DNA of 64,000 bases from Bacteroidota bacterium (lineage in GTDB: Bacteria; Bacteroidota; Bacteroidia; Chitinophagales; Chitinophagaceae). The notes below the pieces were generated by a model. It was not told where the DNA came from. It made no database searches and saw only the letters and a list, made by a program, of their open reading frames with translations. A program made the translations under genes and the position numbers. The stretch is taken from the NCBI GenBank assembly GCA_016711825.1, contig JADJSG010000005.1, positions 186,001-250,000 of the forward strand, given 5' to 3'. Positions 46,047 through 56,875 of the stretch are shown one piece after another (the first letter of the stretch is position 1; each line of letters opens with the position of its first letter).

Positions 46047-49000
46047 ATGAATAAAAAACTTACTCAAATGAAAAAGAACACATTTTTAGCTATTTGCTAT
46101 CCGCTATCCGCTATCCGCTATCCGCTATCCGCTATTCGCTATTCGCTATTCGCTATAATATTTTTGCTTATGCAAGGTACATTTAATAATCCTTTATCTG
46201 CAAAGCAAATGGCGAATTGGGGTAAAGTATATGACATAACGAAAAATAATGCAACAAACACAACGATACCTGCAACTAATGTAAATGTTCAACCTTATTT
46301 ACAAGTGTATATAAATAATATTATACAAGATGCACAAGCCAACATAAATGCAGATGGGATTTACACCCTAGTATTTCCAGTTAGGGATTATATTATTGAA
46401 ACTCGAACTAATCTTGATCACATACATCTTGATTTGCGAACCTTGTCTCCTAGTATAACAAATGTACAATTCAATATTATTGGCTTGGATGTCAGTTATA
46501 GTACAGGAGCTTTAGATGCTATGTTGCCAGTAGATCAATATAATTATATCAACAACCATTTAGTTAGTTCAGACATTCATCAAAACAATTTATCTGCAAA
46601 TAATTTTCTTGAATCGGTGAATCCTGACCCAATGCCTAGATGGATATGGTCACCTTTTGATATAAATAACAATTTGGATAATAAGGCAAATTCACAATTG
46701 TTTTGTGTATATAATTCTGGTAATGGGACTGTAATAGATAAAAATGGCATCAACATAATGGGAATAGAATTCCAAGGCGAAGCTAATGGACAATGGAACA
46801 ATTTAAGACCTCATCCATATATGAATCAAGAAGGTAGAATATATTCTATTGTAAAATTAAACCAATGGTACAATTTGTATTTCGACAATAATAATTTACA
46901 TGATCATTACGGTACTGGCCTTCGAATATTGCAAGATGATGGAAATCCACTCTATCAACTTCAAAATCATGAAATAGAAGTTAATAATAACATCATTAGG
47001 AATGTTTATGGGTTTAATCCTGCTCCACCTGCTCCATATATTGGATATGATGACGGTGGAGATGGCATAGGTATATTTGGCGTACGTGGTGCTATAATCG
47101 AAAATAATATTGTATATAACAACATGGATGTAACAGGAATGTGTGGCAGATTAGGTATAGGTGGCGAAAGTTTTAAGGATTGTTTTATTCAAAAAAATAT
47201 GATTAATGGTTATAATAGAACAATTCATATCGAAAGCGATTATGGTAATAATCTGATAAAAAAAAATAGATGTACAGGTACTTTTTGTAATATACTTTTA
47301 AATTCATCTAATGGCGACGTCAACCCCAATGTAATAACACAAAATTATTTTCCAAATGAAAACATACCATTAGACAATGTACTGTGGCCATGGAATGGAG
47401 TACCAAATAGCCAACCATTGTCATACGCCACTAATTGGTCATATGATGAAGGCATGCTATATTTACTTATGGAGGCAGGCACAAAATATATTGGCACAGC
47501 TATAACACTCAATGAATTTTTTATAGATGTAACATCCGGTACTGCTACTAAAGATTTGCAGCGTAGGTTTATACACTTTAATGGTGATGGCGACTCTTTT
47601 GATATGGGATTGCGAATTAATTGCAATTTTTTTCATCATAATCATGACAATACACCAATTTATAACAAATATGGATTTCTACTTTGCCCAGAAGAATATG
47701 CTGCAAATACATTTAGAGATATTATTAATGAATTTTATGGGAATACTATTATTGATGCTGGGAGTTCTTATAATAATCCAAGTACTCCTTTTAAAACAGA
47801 TATTAATTATTTTCATGATAATGTTGTTACTGGGGGTAACTTCTCAACAGATTATTTATTGAATTTATTTCCAAATTTTACGCAAGCAAATCCTGATGCT
47901 TTTTGTTGCACTATTGAAAATGGAGACCCTACAAAAAGAGTATACCTTGAAAATCCTTTAGCTAGTACATTGCCATTTACTGAATATAACAATACTACTT
48001 TTTATATTAAAGGGATTTTTGAAATAGATGCTGATATGACTTTTAATAATTGTTCGTTTTATTTTACGATTAATAGTGCTATTCAAATGCATGATGGTTA
48101 TACACTTGATTTGAATGGTAGTAATTTGAAAGCTAGTTGCGAGTGGTGGAATGGAATATTTGCAAATGATATATCCCAAAAAATAATCATTCAAAATGGC
48201 AATACGATTCAAAATGCACTTTTTGGAGTACATCTTACAGATGGAGCTATTTTAGAAGCTACAAACTCATATTTTAGAAATAATGGAAGCAATCATATAT
48301 ATCTTTCAAACATGACACAAAATCCTTATCCAGGTTTTATAAAACATAATACCTTTACCACTCAAGCGAATTTACCGGGTAATGTATGGAATCGAACAAA
48401 CACTGCTATTGAGTTGCACGATGTAAGGCAATTAAATATTGGAGAAATTACAGATTTAAATTCTGGTAATATATTTGATGGAATGTTTACAGGCATCTAT
48501 ATATCCAATGTATTAAATACCAGCAATAGCAATATTGGTATTTATAACAATACATTTAGCAATATACAAGCTGAATCAAATGATGATTATAGTAAAATGA
48601 TTAACTGCTATTCAGATGCTAAAGGTGCAGCTATTTTTTGTAAGGCCGATGCAAATGCAAGTTCCATTTGTCATGTCGATGTACAAAATACAATTAACAA
48701 TTTAACAAACCCGTACTTCTCTAATTGTGATAAAGCCATTGTTTCATTAGGAAATAAACTTGATGCTAAGTACCTTAGAATATTTAATGGATTGTTAGGC
48801 ATAATGTGTCAAAGTATTTATAATAGAGATTATTCAATTGAACAAAATGCAATTTATAATGTTCACATGGGTATTCATCTTAGTGGTAACCAACGCAATG
48901 TGTCCATAGGAAGCAACACAATTAATGCCTTTAGAACCATTAATGAGTACGATAATAATCTACAAATAATAACTACCTATGTACCCATTGGCATTAAATA

Positions 49001-50680
49001 TCAAACAAATACAAGCTGGATAGGTGGAAATGTGAATCAGTCAGTGTTTGATAATAGCATTACTATCAATCGAATAGCTGGTGTAGGCATTTTTAATAGC
49101 AATGTAGGCAGCGTATTTGAAGAAAAGGGCAACACCGTACTCTTTAATACCAATAGCACCGCTCCTATTAACAATTATAATATAAGCTCTTTAATGGGCT
49201 ACTATAACGAAAACAATTACAAAGCAAGGTATATACAAAATACTACTGTGGGTCCGGGCGGCAACGAACAAGTATGGTTGGCACGCACAAGTATTAGTAT
49301 GTTTATGAATGAAAGTAGGATGTGCAAGCTCGATTGTAACAGACTAAAATACACCCGATTTGGATTTTTTGTGTGGGGGAATAACACCACAACCGAAACC
49401 AGCATAACGCACAATAAATGTAATGCCAATGCCATACCTTGGTTTTTTCTAGACAATGCGAACAAGGGGACCTTTGGAAATGTTGGCAACGCTACAGACC
49501 CAGATAATGGAAACGAATTTATTAGTATTGCGAATCCAATTGACTGGCGTAGCTCGATACCGGCGATTAATACGACCTATAAGGTATTCAGATTGAGTAG
49601 CGGAATCTTCCCTGAAAAAATTTATACTTCTAATTCATTGCTAGATTTTAGCGAAAGCGGCCCATTAGGATCCGGTTGGGAATATTTATATCAACCAAGT
49701 TTCCAGGGCTTTACCGACCCTTGTGATGAAGATGATGAGTACGAACCTGAATATTTTGCAGAACCGGATGTGGATAGCAATGAATATATTAGCGCTATGG
49801 CAGTGGCGCAAGATAGTATGGCTTATATCAATTTCCCTACGGTAGGTAGCTGGATAGACAAGTATAAATTGTATATGGAACTTGATGCCGATAGCCTCCT
49901 CCTAAATAGTAGACCTGAATTGCTTTACTTTTACAACACCACAGCAACCCAAACAATAGGTGATATTAAATATGCATCAGAAAAAATAGCGTTGTTGTAC
50001 GACAGTACTACAAACGCAAGCAATGACTCACTGCGTTATGCCAGTGCAGTAACATCGAATACCCTCATCAGCAGTGCAAACAATTGGGAAATGAATGAAA
50101 AAACAGTAAATGATGTAATGCTATTTATGTATAATAATCCTATCGATTCTATTCCACTTTACATGAAGGATGATATGCAATTTTTAGCTTCAAGCTGTCC
50201 ATTTGTGGAGGGTACAGCAGTCTACCGTGCTCGTACCATTTATAGTTTATGGGAGCCAAACGCAATATTTGATGATCGAATCATTTGCATTCAAGGTCAG
50301 AATAAAAATCAGGATAATTCAAAAATCAATATTGACAGTTTGATAGAAAGCCAAATAGCAGAAGCAAATGTAAAAATGGTGAGCAATAATATTAATGCAA
50401 ATACAAGAAATTCTAAAAAATAATTTCAGATAGCAAATCGGTTATTAAGGTATTTCCAAATCCTGCAAGTACTTTTATTATTATTGAATACAATTGCGAA
50501 AGTGATGGTGAGTTAATATTGCATAATAGCCTAGGACAGGAAATACTGAAAACGTCCTTAGAAAAAGGCAATCAGAAAGTGCAGTTGCAAATTAACGATA
50601 TTGCAAATGGCATATATCAATATAAGTGTAAATTTGAAAATTGTATTGAACAAATTGGTAAACTTACAATCCAGAAGTAA
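46047..50680 (+). CDS. Giant T9SS-sorted beta-helix surface protein (frameshifted near its end)
   Basis: The main frame (46047-50423, 1458 aa) has a signal peptide whose coding DNA contains ten heptamers (46089-46158). Residues ~100-1130 show short Asn/Gly-rich beta repeats (ENNIVYNN, QKNMINGYN, IGIYNNTF) typical of right-handed parallel beta-helices. A more acidic part follows (DPCDEDDEYEPEY). After the stop, the next frame (50425-50680) encodes a complete T9SS type A sorting domain (VIKVFPNPAST, GIYQYKC). One more A in the run at 50415-50420 would join them into about 1544 aa. The likely start is 46047 or the ATG at 46068. Its stop overlaps the next gene (TAATG). The role is unknown, possibly an adhesin. 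Confidence 0.82.
46089..46158 (+). repeat. GCTATCC heptanucleotide array inside a signal-peptide coding region
   Basis: Ten consecutive heptamers: GCTATTT, five GCTATCC, three GCTATTC and GCTATAA. The array encodes a repeating AIRYPLS-type heptapeptide, and all three frames through the GCTATCC part are open. Just after it, both other frames meet stops (TAA at 46154-46156, or TAA about 25 nt later), so a change in unit number would end translation early. Confidence 0.9.
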
Positions 50681-52212
50681 TGGGAAGAAAATTAATAGTA
50701 GCAATGTTATTATTTGTTTGTCATTTCAATGTTTCAGGACAAACAAATAGAAGCGGTGCAAGATGGATACTTGGTGCTGCGCGAGGTGTGGAAGCGGAAT
50801 TTACTGATACATCAAGGCCAAAAATTAAAGTTATTTATGGGGCAACCCCACATTATTATGATGGCGGGCACAGCAATATCTGCGACAGTGCAACGGGTAA
50901 ATTATTATTTTCATGTAATGGTATGGTGTTGTATGATAGTGTTGGGAATATTATGGACAATGGCGACCATTTGGTTGAAAGTTCATATTATTATTATAAC
51001 GCTTTTCCTAGTTCCTCGGTAACTCAGGCTTCTTTAATTCTGCCTAAAGGAAATTACGGACATTACTATGTGTTTATTACTACTATATCTGACAGTGCAT
51101 GGGATTACTATGTAAATATTGGCGGAGGTGCTGTGGTTCCTTGCGATAGATTACAAGTTAATATTATAGATATGAATGCCAATGGGGGTCTTGGTAGTGT
51201 ACTTGTAAAAAACAAACCCATCTTACAGGGAGTCGCCATCCATAAAACGATGATGCAGGCATGTAGGCATAGCAATGGCATAGACTGGTGGTTGTTGAAA
51301 CAGGGCGAATACGACACTAATAGAATTTACAGATTTCTAATAAAACCTGATACCATAGAAGGACCGTGGATACAGAGTTTTGCTGAACCTAAATATCCTA
51401 GCTTTGACCTTATGGGGCAATATGCTTTTAGTAAAGACGGAACCAAGTTTGCATCGGTACAAGGACGAGGCAAAATGAATAAATTATTTATGGCTGACTT
51501 TGACAGATGTACCGGAGAATTGAATAATCCAAAAATATTCAATATACCTATAGATAGTACCACTTTTTTATTTATTGACACAGTAGGTCAATTGGATAGT
51601 GTTAATATGGGTGTTTGTTTTTCTCCAAATGGTGATTTTATTTATCTTAGTAAACGTTTTAATATTTATCAATACCAATACAATGAACCAGATAGTTTTA
51701 TTGCATGGTACCGGGTTCAACATGGTCCAGATACGACTCAACAAAAATTCCAACAATATGCTCATCTTTACTTAGGATTGGATAATAGAATTTATATAGG
51801 CAATGTAGCAGGTGGATATAAACAAATGAGTGTAATAGACAAACCTGATATCAAAGGCGTAGGCTGTCAGTTTTGTCGTAAGTGTTTTAGGTTAGATACA
51901 AATGTATTATTCGGTATGACATCGCCACCTAATATGCCAGATTATAATCTTGGAGCTAGTGGGCAGGTGTGCTGGCCATTAAATAGTAGTGAGATAAGAG
52001 ATAAGAGTAGTGAGTCGATGGAGGTGTGGCCCAATCCTGCAAGTACAAGGCTATTTATCAAAACAAAAATTAAGAAAGAAAGAGAATTGTTTAATTCTGT
52101 AGGGCAGTTATTAATTACCACCAAAGAAAATGAAATCGATGTGAGTAGATATGCAAAGGGTATATATTATTTAAAGTGTAATAGCTTAGTAGTGAAAATA
52201 AATATTGAATAA
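50680..52212 (+). CDS. Secreted beta-propeller-like protein with T9SS sorting domain
   Basis: The 510-aa protein starts in a TAATG overlap with the end of the giant gene, so both form an operon. It has a signal peptide (ending NVSGQ) and a propeller-like body with SNICDSATGKLLFSCNGM, YAFSKDGTKFASVQGRG and VCFSPNGDFIYLSK. The last ~65 residues (VWPNPASTRLFI, GIYYLKC) are a T9SS sorting domain. It is a paralogue of the protein at 300-1784. The linker before the sorting domain is encoded by heptamer repeats (51986-52020). Secreted or surface-bound; function unknown. Confidence 0.8.
   Translation: MGRKLIVAMLLFVCHFNVSGQTNRSGARWILGAARGVEAEFTDTSRPKIKVIYGATPHYYDGGHSNICDSATGKLLFSCNGMVLYDSVGNIMDNGDHLVESSYYYYNAFPSSSVTQASLILPKGNYGHYYVFITTISDSAWDYYVNIGGGAVVPCDRLQVNIIDMNANGGLGSVLVKNKPILQGVAIHKTMMQACRHSNGIDWWLLKQGEYDTNRIYRFLIKPDTIEGPWIQSFAEPKYPSFDLMGQYAFSKDGTKFASVQGRGKMNKLFMADFDRCTGELNNPKIFNIPIDSTTFLFIDTVGQLDSVNMGVCFSPNGDFIYLSKRFNIYQYQYNEPDSFIAWYRVQHGPDTTQQKFQQYAHLYLGLDNRIYIGNVAGGYKQMSVIDKPDIKGVGCQFCRKCFRLDTNVLFGMTSPPNMPDYNLGASGQVCWPLNSSEIRDKSSESMEVWPNPASTRLFIKTKIKKERELFNSVGQLLITTKENEIDVSRYAKGIYYLKCNSLVVKINIE
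51986..52020 (+). repeat. Heptanucleotide repeats before the T9SS domain of the 50680 gene
   Basis: GTAGTGA, GATAAGA, GATAAGA, GTAGTGA and GTCGATG lie in register. Translated in frame they give the linker SSEIRDKSSES. The other frames contain TAG or TAA within the array. The heptamer type is like that at 4280-4349. Confidence 0.75.
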
Positions 52213-52455
52213 ATGTAGGAATCCCTGAGGATACTGTCAGGTCTTAAAGCTCGGTTTAAGAAGATTATACGAATTGCATAGATAATTTTACTATTTCATT
52301 TTTTACAAATAGTGCAAAAGTTGTTTTGTCTTCAAACGAAAATAAGTCTGTGTTATACGCTAAATAAGTGTTTGAGATAAATGCATTACTGTTTATATGA
52401 ATTTTTTTGGTGGTACAAATCATGGAGACATAAAAACGAGGCGTGTATTTTTATA

Positions 52456-52896
52456 TTAGAATGGAAAATCAGTACAAGAACCTGAACATGTATCGCCATC
52501 AACGATTGCCATAAAATTAAGGGTAGCGAGATTCATCGATAGTGAAGAAATTGTAATATGACCAATGGTCCCTGGAATACCAGCAAATAGAGTATCATTT
52601 ATTAAATGATTCATCGATAAACTAGTACTATCAGCAGGATTAGCCATATCAAACAATTGTGTTGCGAGAAAAGGAATACTTAATTGAATAGATTCATATG
52701 AATTTGTATCAGCCATGTAAAATCTATTTTTGCCATTGGAATCATTTGGATAAAAGATTAACCTATTTCCTATAATATTATTGTTTTGATAAGTCCAGAT
52801 ACAAGTAGCAGTCCTTGTTTTTTTTGTAGATGTATTTTTAATACAAGAAATGTTACCAATTGTGATGAAAATAAGTGCATATATTATTCTATTCAT
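52456..52896 (-). CDS. Hypothetical lipoprotein
   Basis: This 146-aa protein has a lipoprotein-type signal peptide with a Cys after IGNIS near residue 18. The rest is short and beta-rich with several Cys near the end (GDTCSGSCTDF). No family is recognised. A -7 box (TAGTTTTG, 52919-52926) lies 19 nt before the start at predicted +1. The base composition is as AT-rich as the neighbouring T9SS genes. Confidence 0.65.
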   Translation of the reverse strand: MNRIIYALIFITIGNISCIKNTSTKKTRTATCIWTYQNNNIIGNRLIFYPNDSNGKNRFYMADTNSYESIQLSIPFLATQLFDMANPADSTSLSMNHLINDTLFAGIPGTIGHITISSLSMNLATLNFMAIVDGDTCSGSCTDFPF

Positions 52897-52910
52897 AATT
52901 TTATTCTTTT

Positions 52911-53091
52911 TATACCAACAAAACTATAGTATTGTAAAGATATTATAGTTAAACTGTATATCTCTCTAAACTTTATTATTATTTCAAATTCTATTATTAC
53001 ATATTCAAAATAATATGTATAACTTTTATACAGATTGAATTTTAACTTTTACTATATGTAATTTACAAGGTGTAGTAAAAATATTGGTATA
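52911..53091. repeat. Possible diverged element, copy D (TATACCAA ... TTGGTATA)
   Basis: Perfect 8-bp inverted ends 181 bp apart. The right flank (TTGGTATAATAC) equals that of copy B; the interior does not match. Confidence 0.4.
52919..52926 (-). promoter_or_regulatory. -7 box (TAGTTTTG) of the hypothetical lipoprotein
   Basis: Exact TAnnTTTG match on the minus strand, lying within the left end of possible element D. Confidence 0.5.
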
Positions 53092-53200
53092 ATACATACA
53101 CTTTGAATATTGGTTTATTTACATTGAACTATTTATTATGCATCCTTTGTATTATTTTAATTGGATAAGAATGTATAGTATCTATTCAACTAAACAGTTC

Positions 53201-55020
53201 CTAATGAACACTTGTTTGCGACTTGCCTTCAAAATAATCTTTAACCAATTTGGCTTTACTTTTTCCAATTGCTTTTTCAATATCTTCTAAAGCAGACCGT
53301 TTGATGCTGGCAACTGATTTAAATATTTTTAATAATTCCTGTGCGGTCTTTTCGCCAATACCTTCGATCTGTTGCAATTCATTTTTAATGACACCTTTAC
53401 TACGTGTATTTCGATGAAATGTAATCCCAAAGCGATGCACTTCATCACGAATCCGTTTTAATAAATTGAGGGTTTCGCTTTGAAACGATAGTTTTAATGA
53501 TTCATGATCACCCGGATAAAATATTTCTTCCACGTTTTTAGCCAGCCCTACCACCGTGGTTTTACCCAGCAAGTTTAAGGCTTTAATACTTTCCATGGCG
53601 GCACTTAATTGTCCCTTTCCCCCATCTATCACGATCAATTGTGGCAAGGGTTTTTGTTCATCCAATACCCGCTTATATCGACGGTACACAATTTCTTGCA
53701 TACTTGCAAAGTCGTTGATACCCTCTACTGTTTTAATATGAAAATGTCTGTATTCTTTTTTGTCAGGTAGCCCATTTTTAAAACACACCATCGCAGCAAC
53801 TGGATAGCTGCCTTGAAAATTACTATTGTCAAAACATTCAATATGAATAGGTAATGATTTCAGGTGTAAATCGGTTTGAAGCTGCGTCAATAATTCAATA
53901 TTCTGCCCTTCACTATTGGCTTCTAAAAGCAATGTTTTTTTCTTTTATAATCTTGCAGCGCATATTGGGCATTCTGAAATGACAAATCAAGCAGCTTTTT
54001 TTTATCGCCTGATTTAGGTACCGTGATTCGTATATCTGGTGCAAACGAAATGGCAAAGGGAACAATGATTTCACGGGAATGGCTATTGAATTTTTCCCTC
54101 AAACCGATCAGGGCAAATTGCATTACTTCTTCGTCTGTTTCATCTAATTTTTTTTCAATGGTAATGGTATGTGTATGTATAATACTACCTTGAACAATTA
54201 CCATATAATTGATAAATGCTGCTTCAGTATTTGATAGCAGCGAACATATGTCTGTATTGTCAAGTTGGGTGCTTACCACCACCGTTTTACTTTGATACTG
54301 ACTAATAAATTCAATTTTTTTCTTTACAATCGCTGCTTTTTCAAATTGCATACTGGCAGCAAATTGCATCATTTCTTGTTTGTAATGTTTGGTAATTTCG
54401 CCAAGTTTGCCTTTCAATATTTCACGTACTTGTTGTACTTGCCATGCATACTCTTCGGTGGTTTGTAATCCTACACAGGGTGCTTTACAATTGCCAATAT
54501 GGTATTCGAGACAGGGTTTAAATTTGCCTTTTGTAATATTATCCTGGGTAAGTTTTAGGTTGCAACTTCTAAACGGCAGGGTTTGTTTAATAAAATCTAA
54601 TATACTCCTTACCTGATCTATGGATGTGTAAGGTCCTAAATATTCTGAACCATCTTTTATTTTTCGTCGGGTTAAAAATATGCGCGGAAAAGCTTCGTTT
54701 TTTATTACAATATGCGGATACGATTTATCATCTTTCAACATCATATTGTATTTAGGCTGATATTGTTTGATGAGTGTATTTTCTAACAAAAATGCATCTT
54801 GTTCGCTATCAACAATGGCATACTCAAGTTTAACAATTTCAGACACGAGTTTTTGTGTTTTAAATTGATCGCTGATTTTACTAAAATAGGAGTGTACTCT
54901 TTTCCGGATATTTTTTGCTTTGCCTACATAGATGATTTGGTCGTTAATATCGTAATATTTGTATATACCAGGTTTGGCAGGTAAAGAAGCTGCAATGAGA
55001 GAAAATTCTTGTTTGGTCAC
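53201..55020 (-). CDS. uvrC: Excinuclease ABC subunit C (frameshifted)
   Basis: Two frames, 53923-55020 (365 aa) and 53201-53932 (243 aa), make UvrC. The first has the GIY-YIG domain (GIYKYYDINDQIIYVGKAKN near residue 18), a Cys pattern (CLEYHIGNCKAPC) and the UvrB-interacting helices. The second has the RNase H-like nuclease part (IECFDNSNFQGSYPVAAM, IVIDGGKGQLSAA, DEVHRFGITFHR) and the C-terminal helix-hairpin-helix (IEGIGEKTAQELL). The break is in a run of seven T (53935-53941); with eight, the frames join and give about 606 aa, the usual length. It is the last gene of a six-gene operon. UvrC cuts damaged DNA on both sides in nucleotide excision repair. Confidence 0.92.
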
Positions 55021-55050
55021 AAGTACAAAAATACGACTTCGAGGTGGATG

Positions 55051-55623
55051 CTAAGAATTTAAAAATACATATTGTATAATTTTTTTCTTGGCAGATACAA
55101 ATGGTTTTTTGCTAAATTCTTGTATCTGTAGGGTTTGACCTACCACATACAGCACTTTTTTTTTCTTCACTGTTAAAAAACCATCGTTGCGTGATTCCCA
55201 ATAAATCGATTTTATTTTATTGTCTGTATTCTCGGCATTGATACTCAGTTTTTGCACTTCATTTTTAGGATTAATACTGGTATACAACAATGTCATGATA
55301 GGGTTTAAAGTATCGCTAATCACTGTGATAATGTATTGTTTGTCGAGTTGCTTTTGATACAGATTTGCTTTTTCAAACAGCCCATTGATTTCTTTCCAAT
55401 CGATTTGTGTGGCATTCACATAGGTTGAATCTTTTTTGCCATTTTCAATATGTAGTTTTAAAAATGTATTGGGCAATTTCTCATATTCTAATAAGTAATC
55501 TTTGATGATTAATTGCATGTCGGGATAATTCAATATTGAATCGCCTTGGTATTTATTGCTATTGTTACAAGCAATGAAAGTACTTGAAATGAAAATAAAA
55601 GCAAGGAAATGAAATGAGCGCAT
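55051..55623 (-). CDS. Hypothetical lipoprotein
   Basis: The 190-aa protein has a signal peptide with lipobox FIAC near residue 19. The mature part is a mix of helix and strand, Lys-rich, with no motif I recognise. It lies between the yciH-like gene (15 bp) and uvrC (30 bp) in the same operon. A membrane-anchored periplasmic location is likely. Confidence 0.72.
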   Translation of the reverse strand: MRSFHFLAFIFISSTFIACNNSNKYQGDSILNYPDMQLIIKDYLLEYEKLPNTFLKLHIENGKKDSTYVNATQIDWKEINGLFEKANLYQKQLDKQYIITVISDTLNPIMTLLYTSINPKNEVQKLSINAENTDNKIKSIYWESRNDGFLTVKKKKVLYVVGQTLQIQEFSKKPFVSAKKKIIQYVFLNS

Positions 55624-55638
55624 AGTTAAATAATTCTG

Positions 55639-55971
55639 CTAAGATACTTTGTATTGGAGTTGTTGCAATATTTGTATCACTTTATTTTTATAATCGCCTT
55701 GTATCAGTATCAGCTGATCTTTTATGGAACCGCCCGTACCGCATTTTGTTTTAAGGGTTTTGCCGAGTATGGTCAAATCTTCTTCTGAGCCTACAAACCC
55801 TTGCACAAGGGTTACTACTTTGCCTGCCCGTTGCTTGGTGTCTAAGCTTACTTTTAGTTTTTGTAAATGGGGTGGCAGGGTGGCTTGGATTTCTACAACT
55901 GCTGGTTTCATCAATGCCTCATTGGTGCTGTATATGAAAGGGCTGTCAGTACTCCATTTTTTTTTCGACAT
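55639..55971 (-). CDS. yciH: SUI1/YciH family translation factor-like protein
   Basis: This 110-aa protein has the SUI1/eIF1 fold core: QRAGKVVTLVQGFVGSEEDLTILGKTLK (split over ~48-75), then KTKCGTGGSIKDQLILIQGDY and a C-terminal helix. Bacterial YciH is thought to affect start-codon fidelity, but its role is not settled. It lies 12 bp after the lipid-kinase gene. Confidence 0.88.
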   Translation of the reverse strand: MSKKKWSTDSPFIYSTNEALMKPAVVEIQATLPPHLQKLKVSLDTKQRAGKVVTLVQGFVGSEEDLTILGKTLKTKCGTGGSIKDQLILIQGDYKNKVIQILQQLQYKVS

Positions 55972-55983
55972 CGCTTGCTGGGT

Positions 55984-56868
55984 TTATAAGTGTTTAATTT
56001 CAGAAGGTACCATAATGTTTAAGGCATTTTCAATCAAGGTAATTTCGCATATACCGTTGCAGTCATGGGCGTCACCATCTGTTTGAAAATAACGTAATTG
56101 TGGGCTTTCAATTTTTATTTTTTTGGTTTTAAAATAAATACAATTTTTGTTTTTATGCAATCGTTTACGCCATCCATCGATTACAAATTTTAATCCATTG
56201 AAAGGGGTAATGCTTTTAGCCAGTATTACATCCAGCAGCCCATCTTGCAAAGATGCTTCTGGGGCAATCTGAAAACCATATCCAAACTCTTTACCATTGG
56301 CTATGTTGAGAAAAAAGGCATGTTGTTTTAAATATTTTTCATCAGTAGTTAATGTGTAAAGATCTTTGTGATATGAAAAATAATGCTTTATCACTTTCCA
56401 AACATACATCTTAAGCCCTCTGCTTTTGGTGGTTTTGATGGTATTGCAAACCCAGGCATCAAAACCAACCCCTGCATTGCTGATAAAATATTTTTCGTTG
56501 GCTTTACCTAAATCGATCGTAAGTAAATGCCCAGTAGCCAATAATGCTACTGCTTGAGTCATGTTGATAGGTATTTGACAATGACGTGCAAGTCCGTTGC
56601 CCGATCCTGTAGGGATAATCGCTAAAGGCACATTTGTACAGGCCAATTGCTGTATCACCTCGTTTACCGTGCCATCACCTCCAACCGCTACCACCACAGT
56701 GTCTTTTAGTTGCAGGGCTTCCTGAGCTAAAATCGTAGCATGGCCACCATAAGCAGTATAGGTAAGTTGTACCTGTTTATCACTTAAATAAGTATCAATC
56801 GCTGATTGCAATTGTTTAATTTTTTCTGAACCGATTCTACTATTTATGATAAAAAAGAATGATTGCAT
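55984..56868 (-). CDS. Diacylglycerol kinase-like lipid kinase (YegS/DagK family)
   Basis: The 294-aa protein has the DAGK catalytic motif GGDGTVNE at residues 63-70 and the PTGSGNGLARH motif at 86-96, followed by a beta-sandwich C-terminal domain. It probably phosphorylates diacylglycerol or a related lipid at the inner membrane. It starts 7 bp after nadC in the same operon. Confidence 0.9.
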   Translation of the reverse strand: MQSFFFIINSRIGSEKIKQLQSAIDTYLSDKQVQLTYTAYGGHATILAQEALQLKDTVVVAVGGDGTVNEVIQQLACTNVPLAIIPTGSGNGLARHCQIPINMTQAVALLATGHLLTIDLGKANEKYFISNAGVGFDAWVCNTIKTTKSRGLKMYVWKVIKHYFSYHKDLYTLTTDEKYLKQHAFFLNIANGKEFGYGFQIAPEASLQDGLLDVILAKSITPFNGLKFVIDGWRKRLHKNKNCIYFKTKKIKIESPQLRYFQTDGDAHDCNGICEITLIENALNIMVPSEIKHL

Positions 56869-56875
56869 GTGATAA

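Larger units (their letters stand above)
52897..53200. other. AT-rich intergenic region with inverted TATACCAA/TTGGTATA ends
   Basis: In these 304 bp there is no gene. They hold the lipoprotein promoter and a possible fourth copy of the dispersed element (52911-53091). Confidence 0.5.

Noticed and set aside
47345..48233. Frames antisense or out of frame to the giant beta-helix gene
   Set aside because: AT-rich composition keeps other frames open; none has a plausible start or motif, and the sense frame has clear beta-helix repeats.
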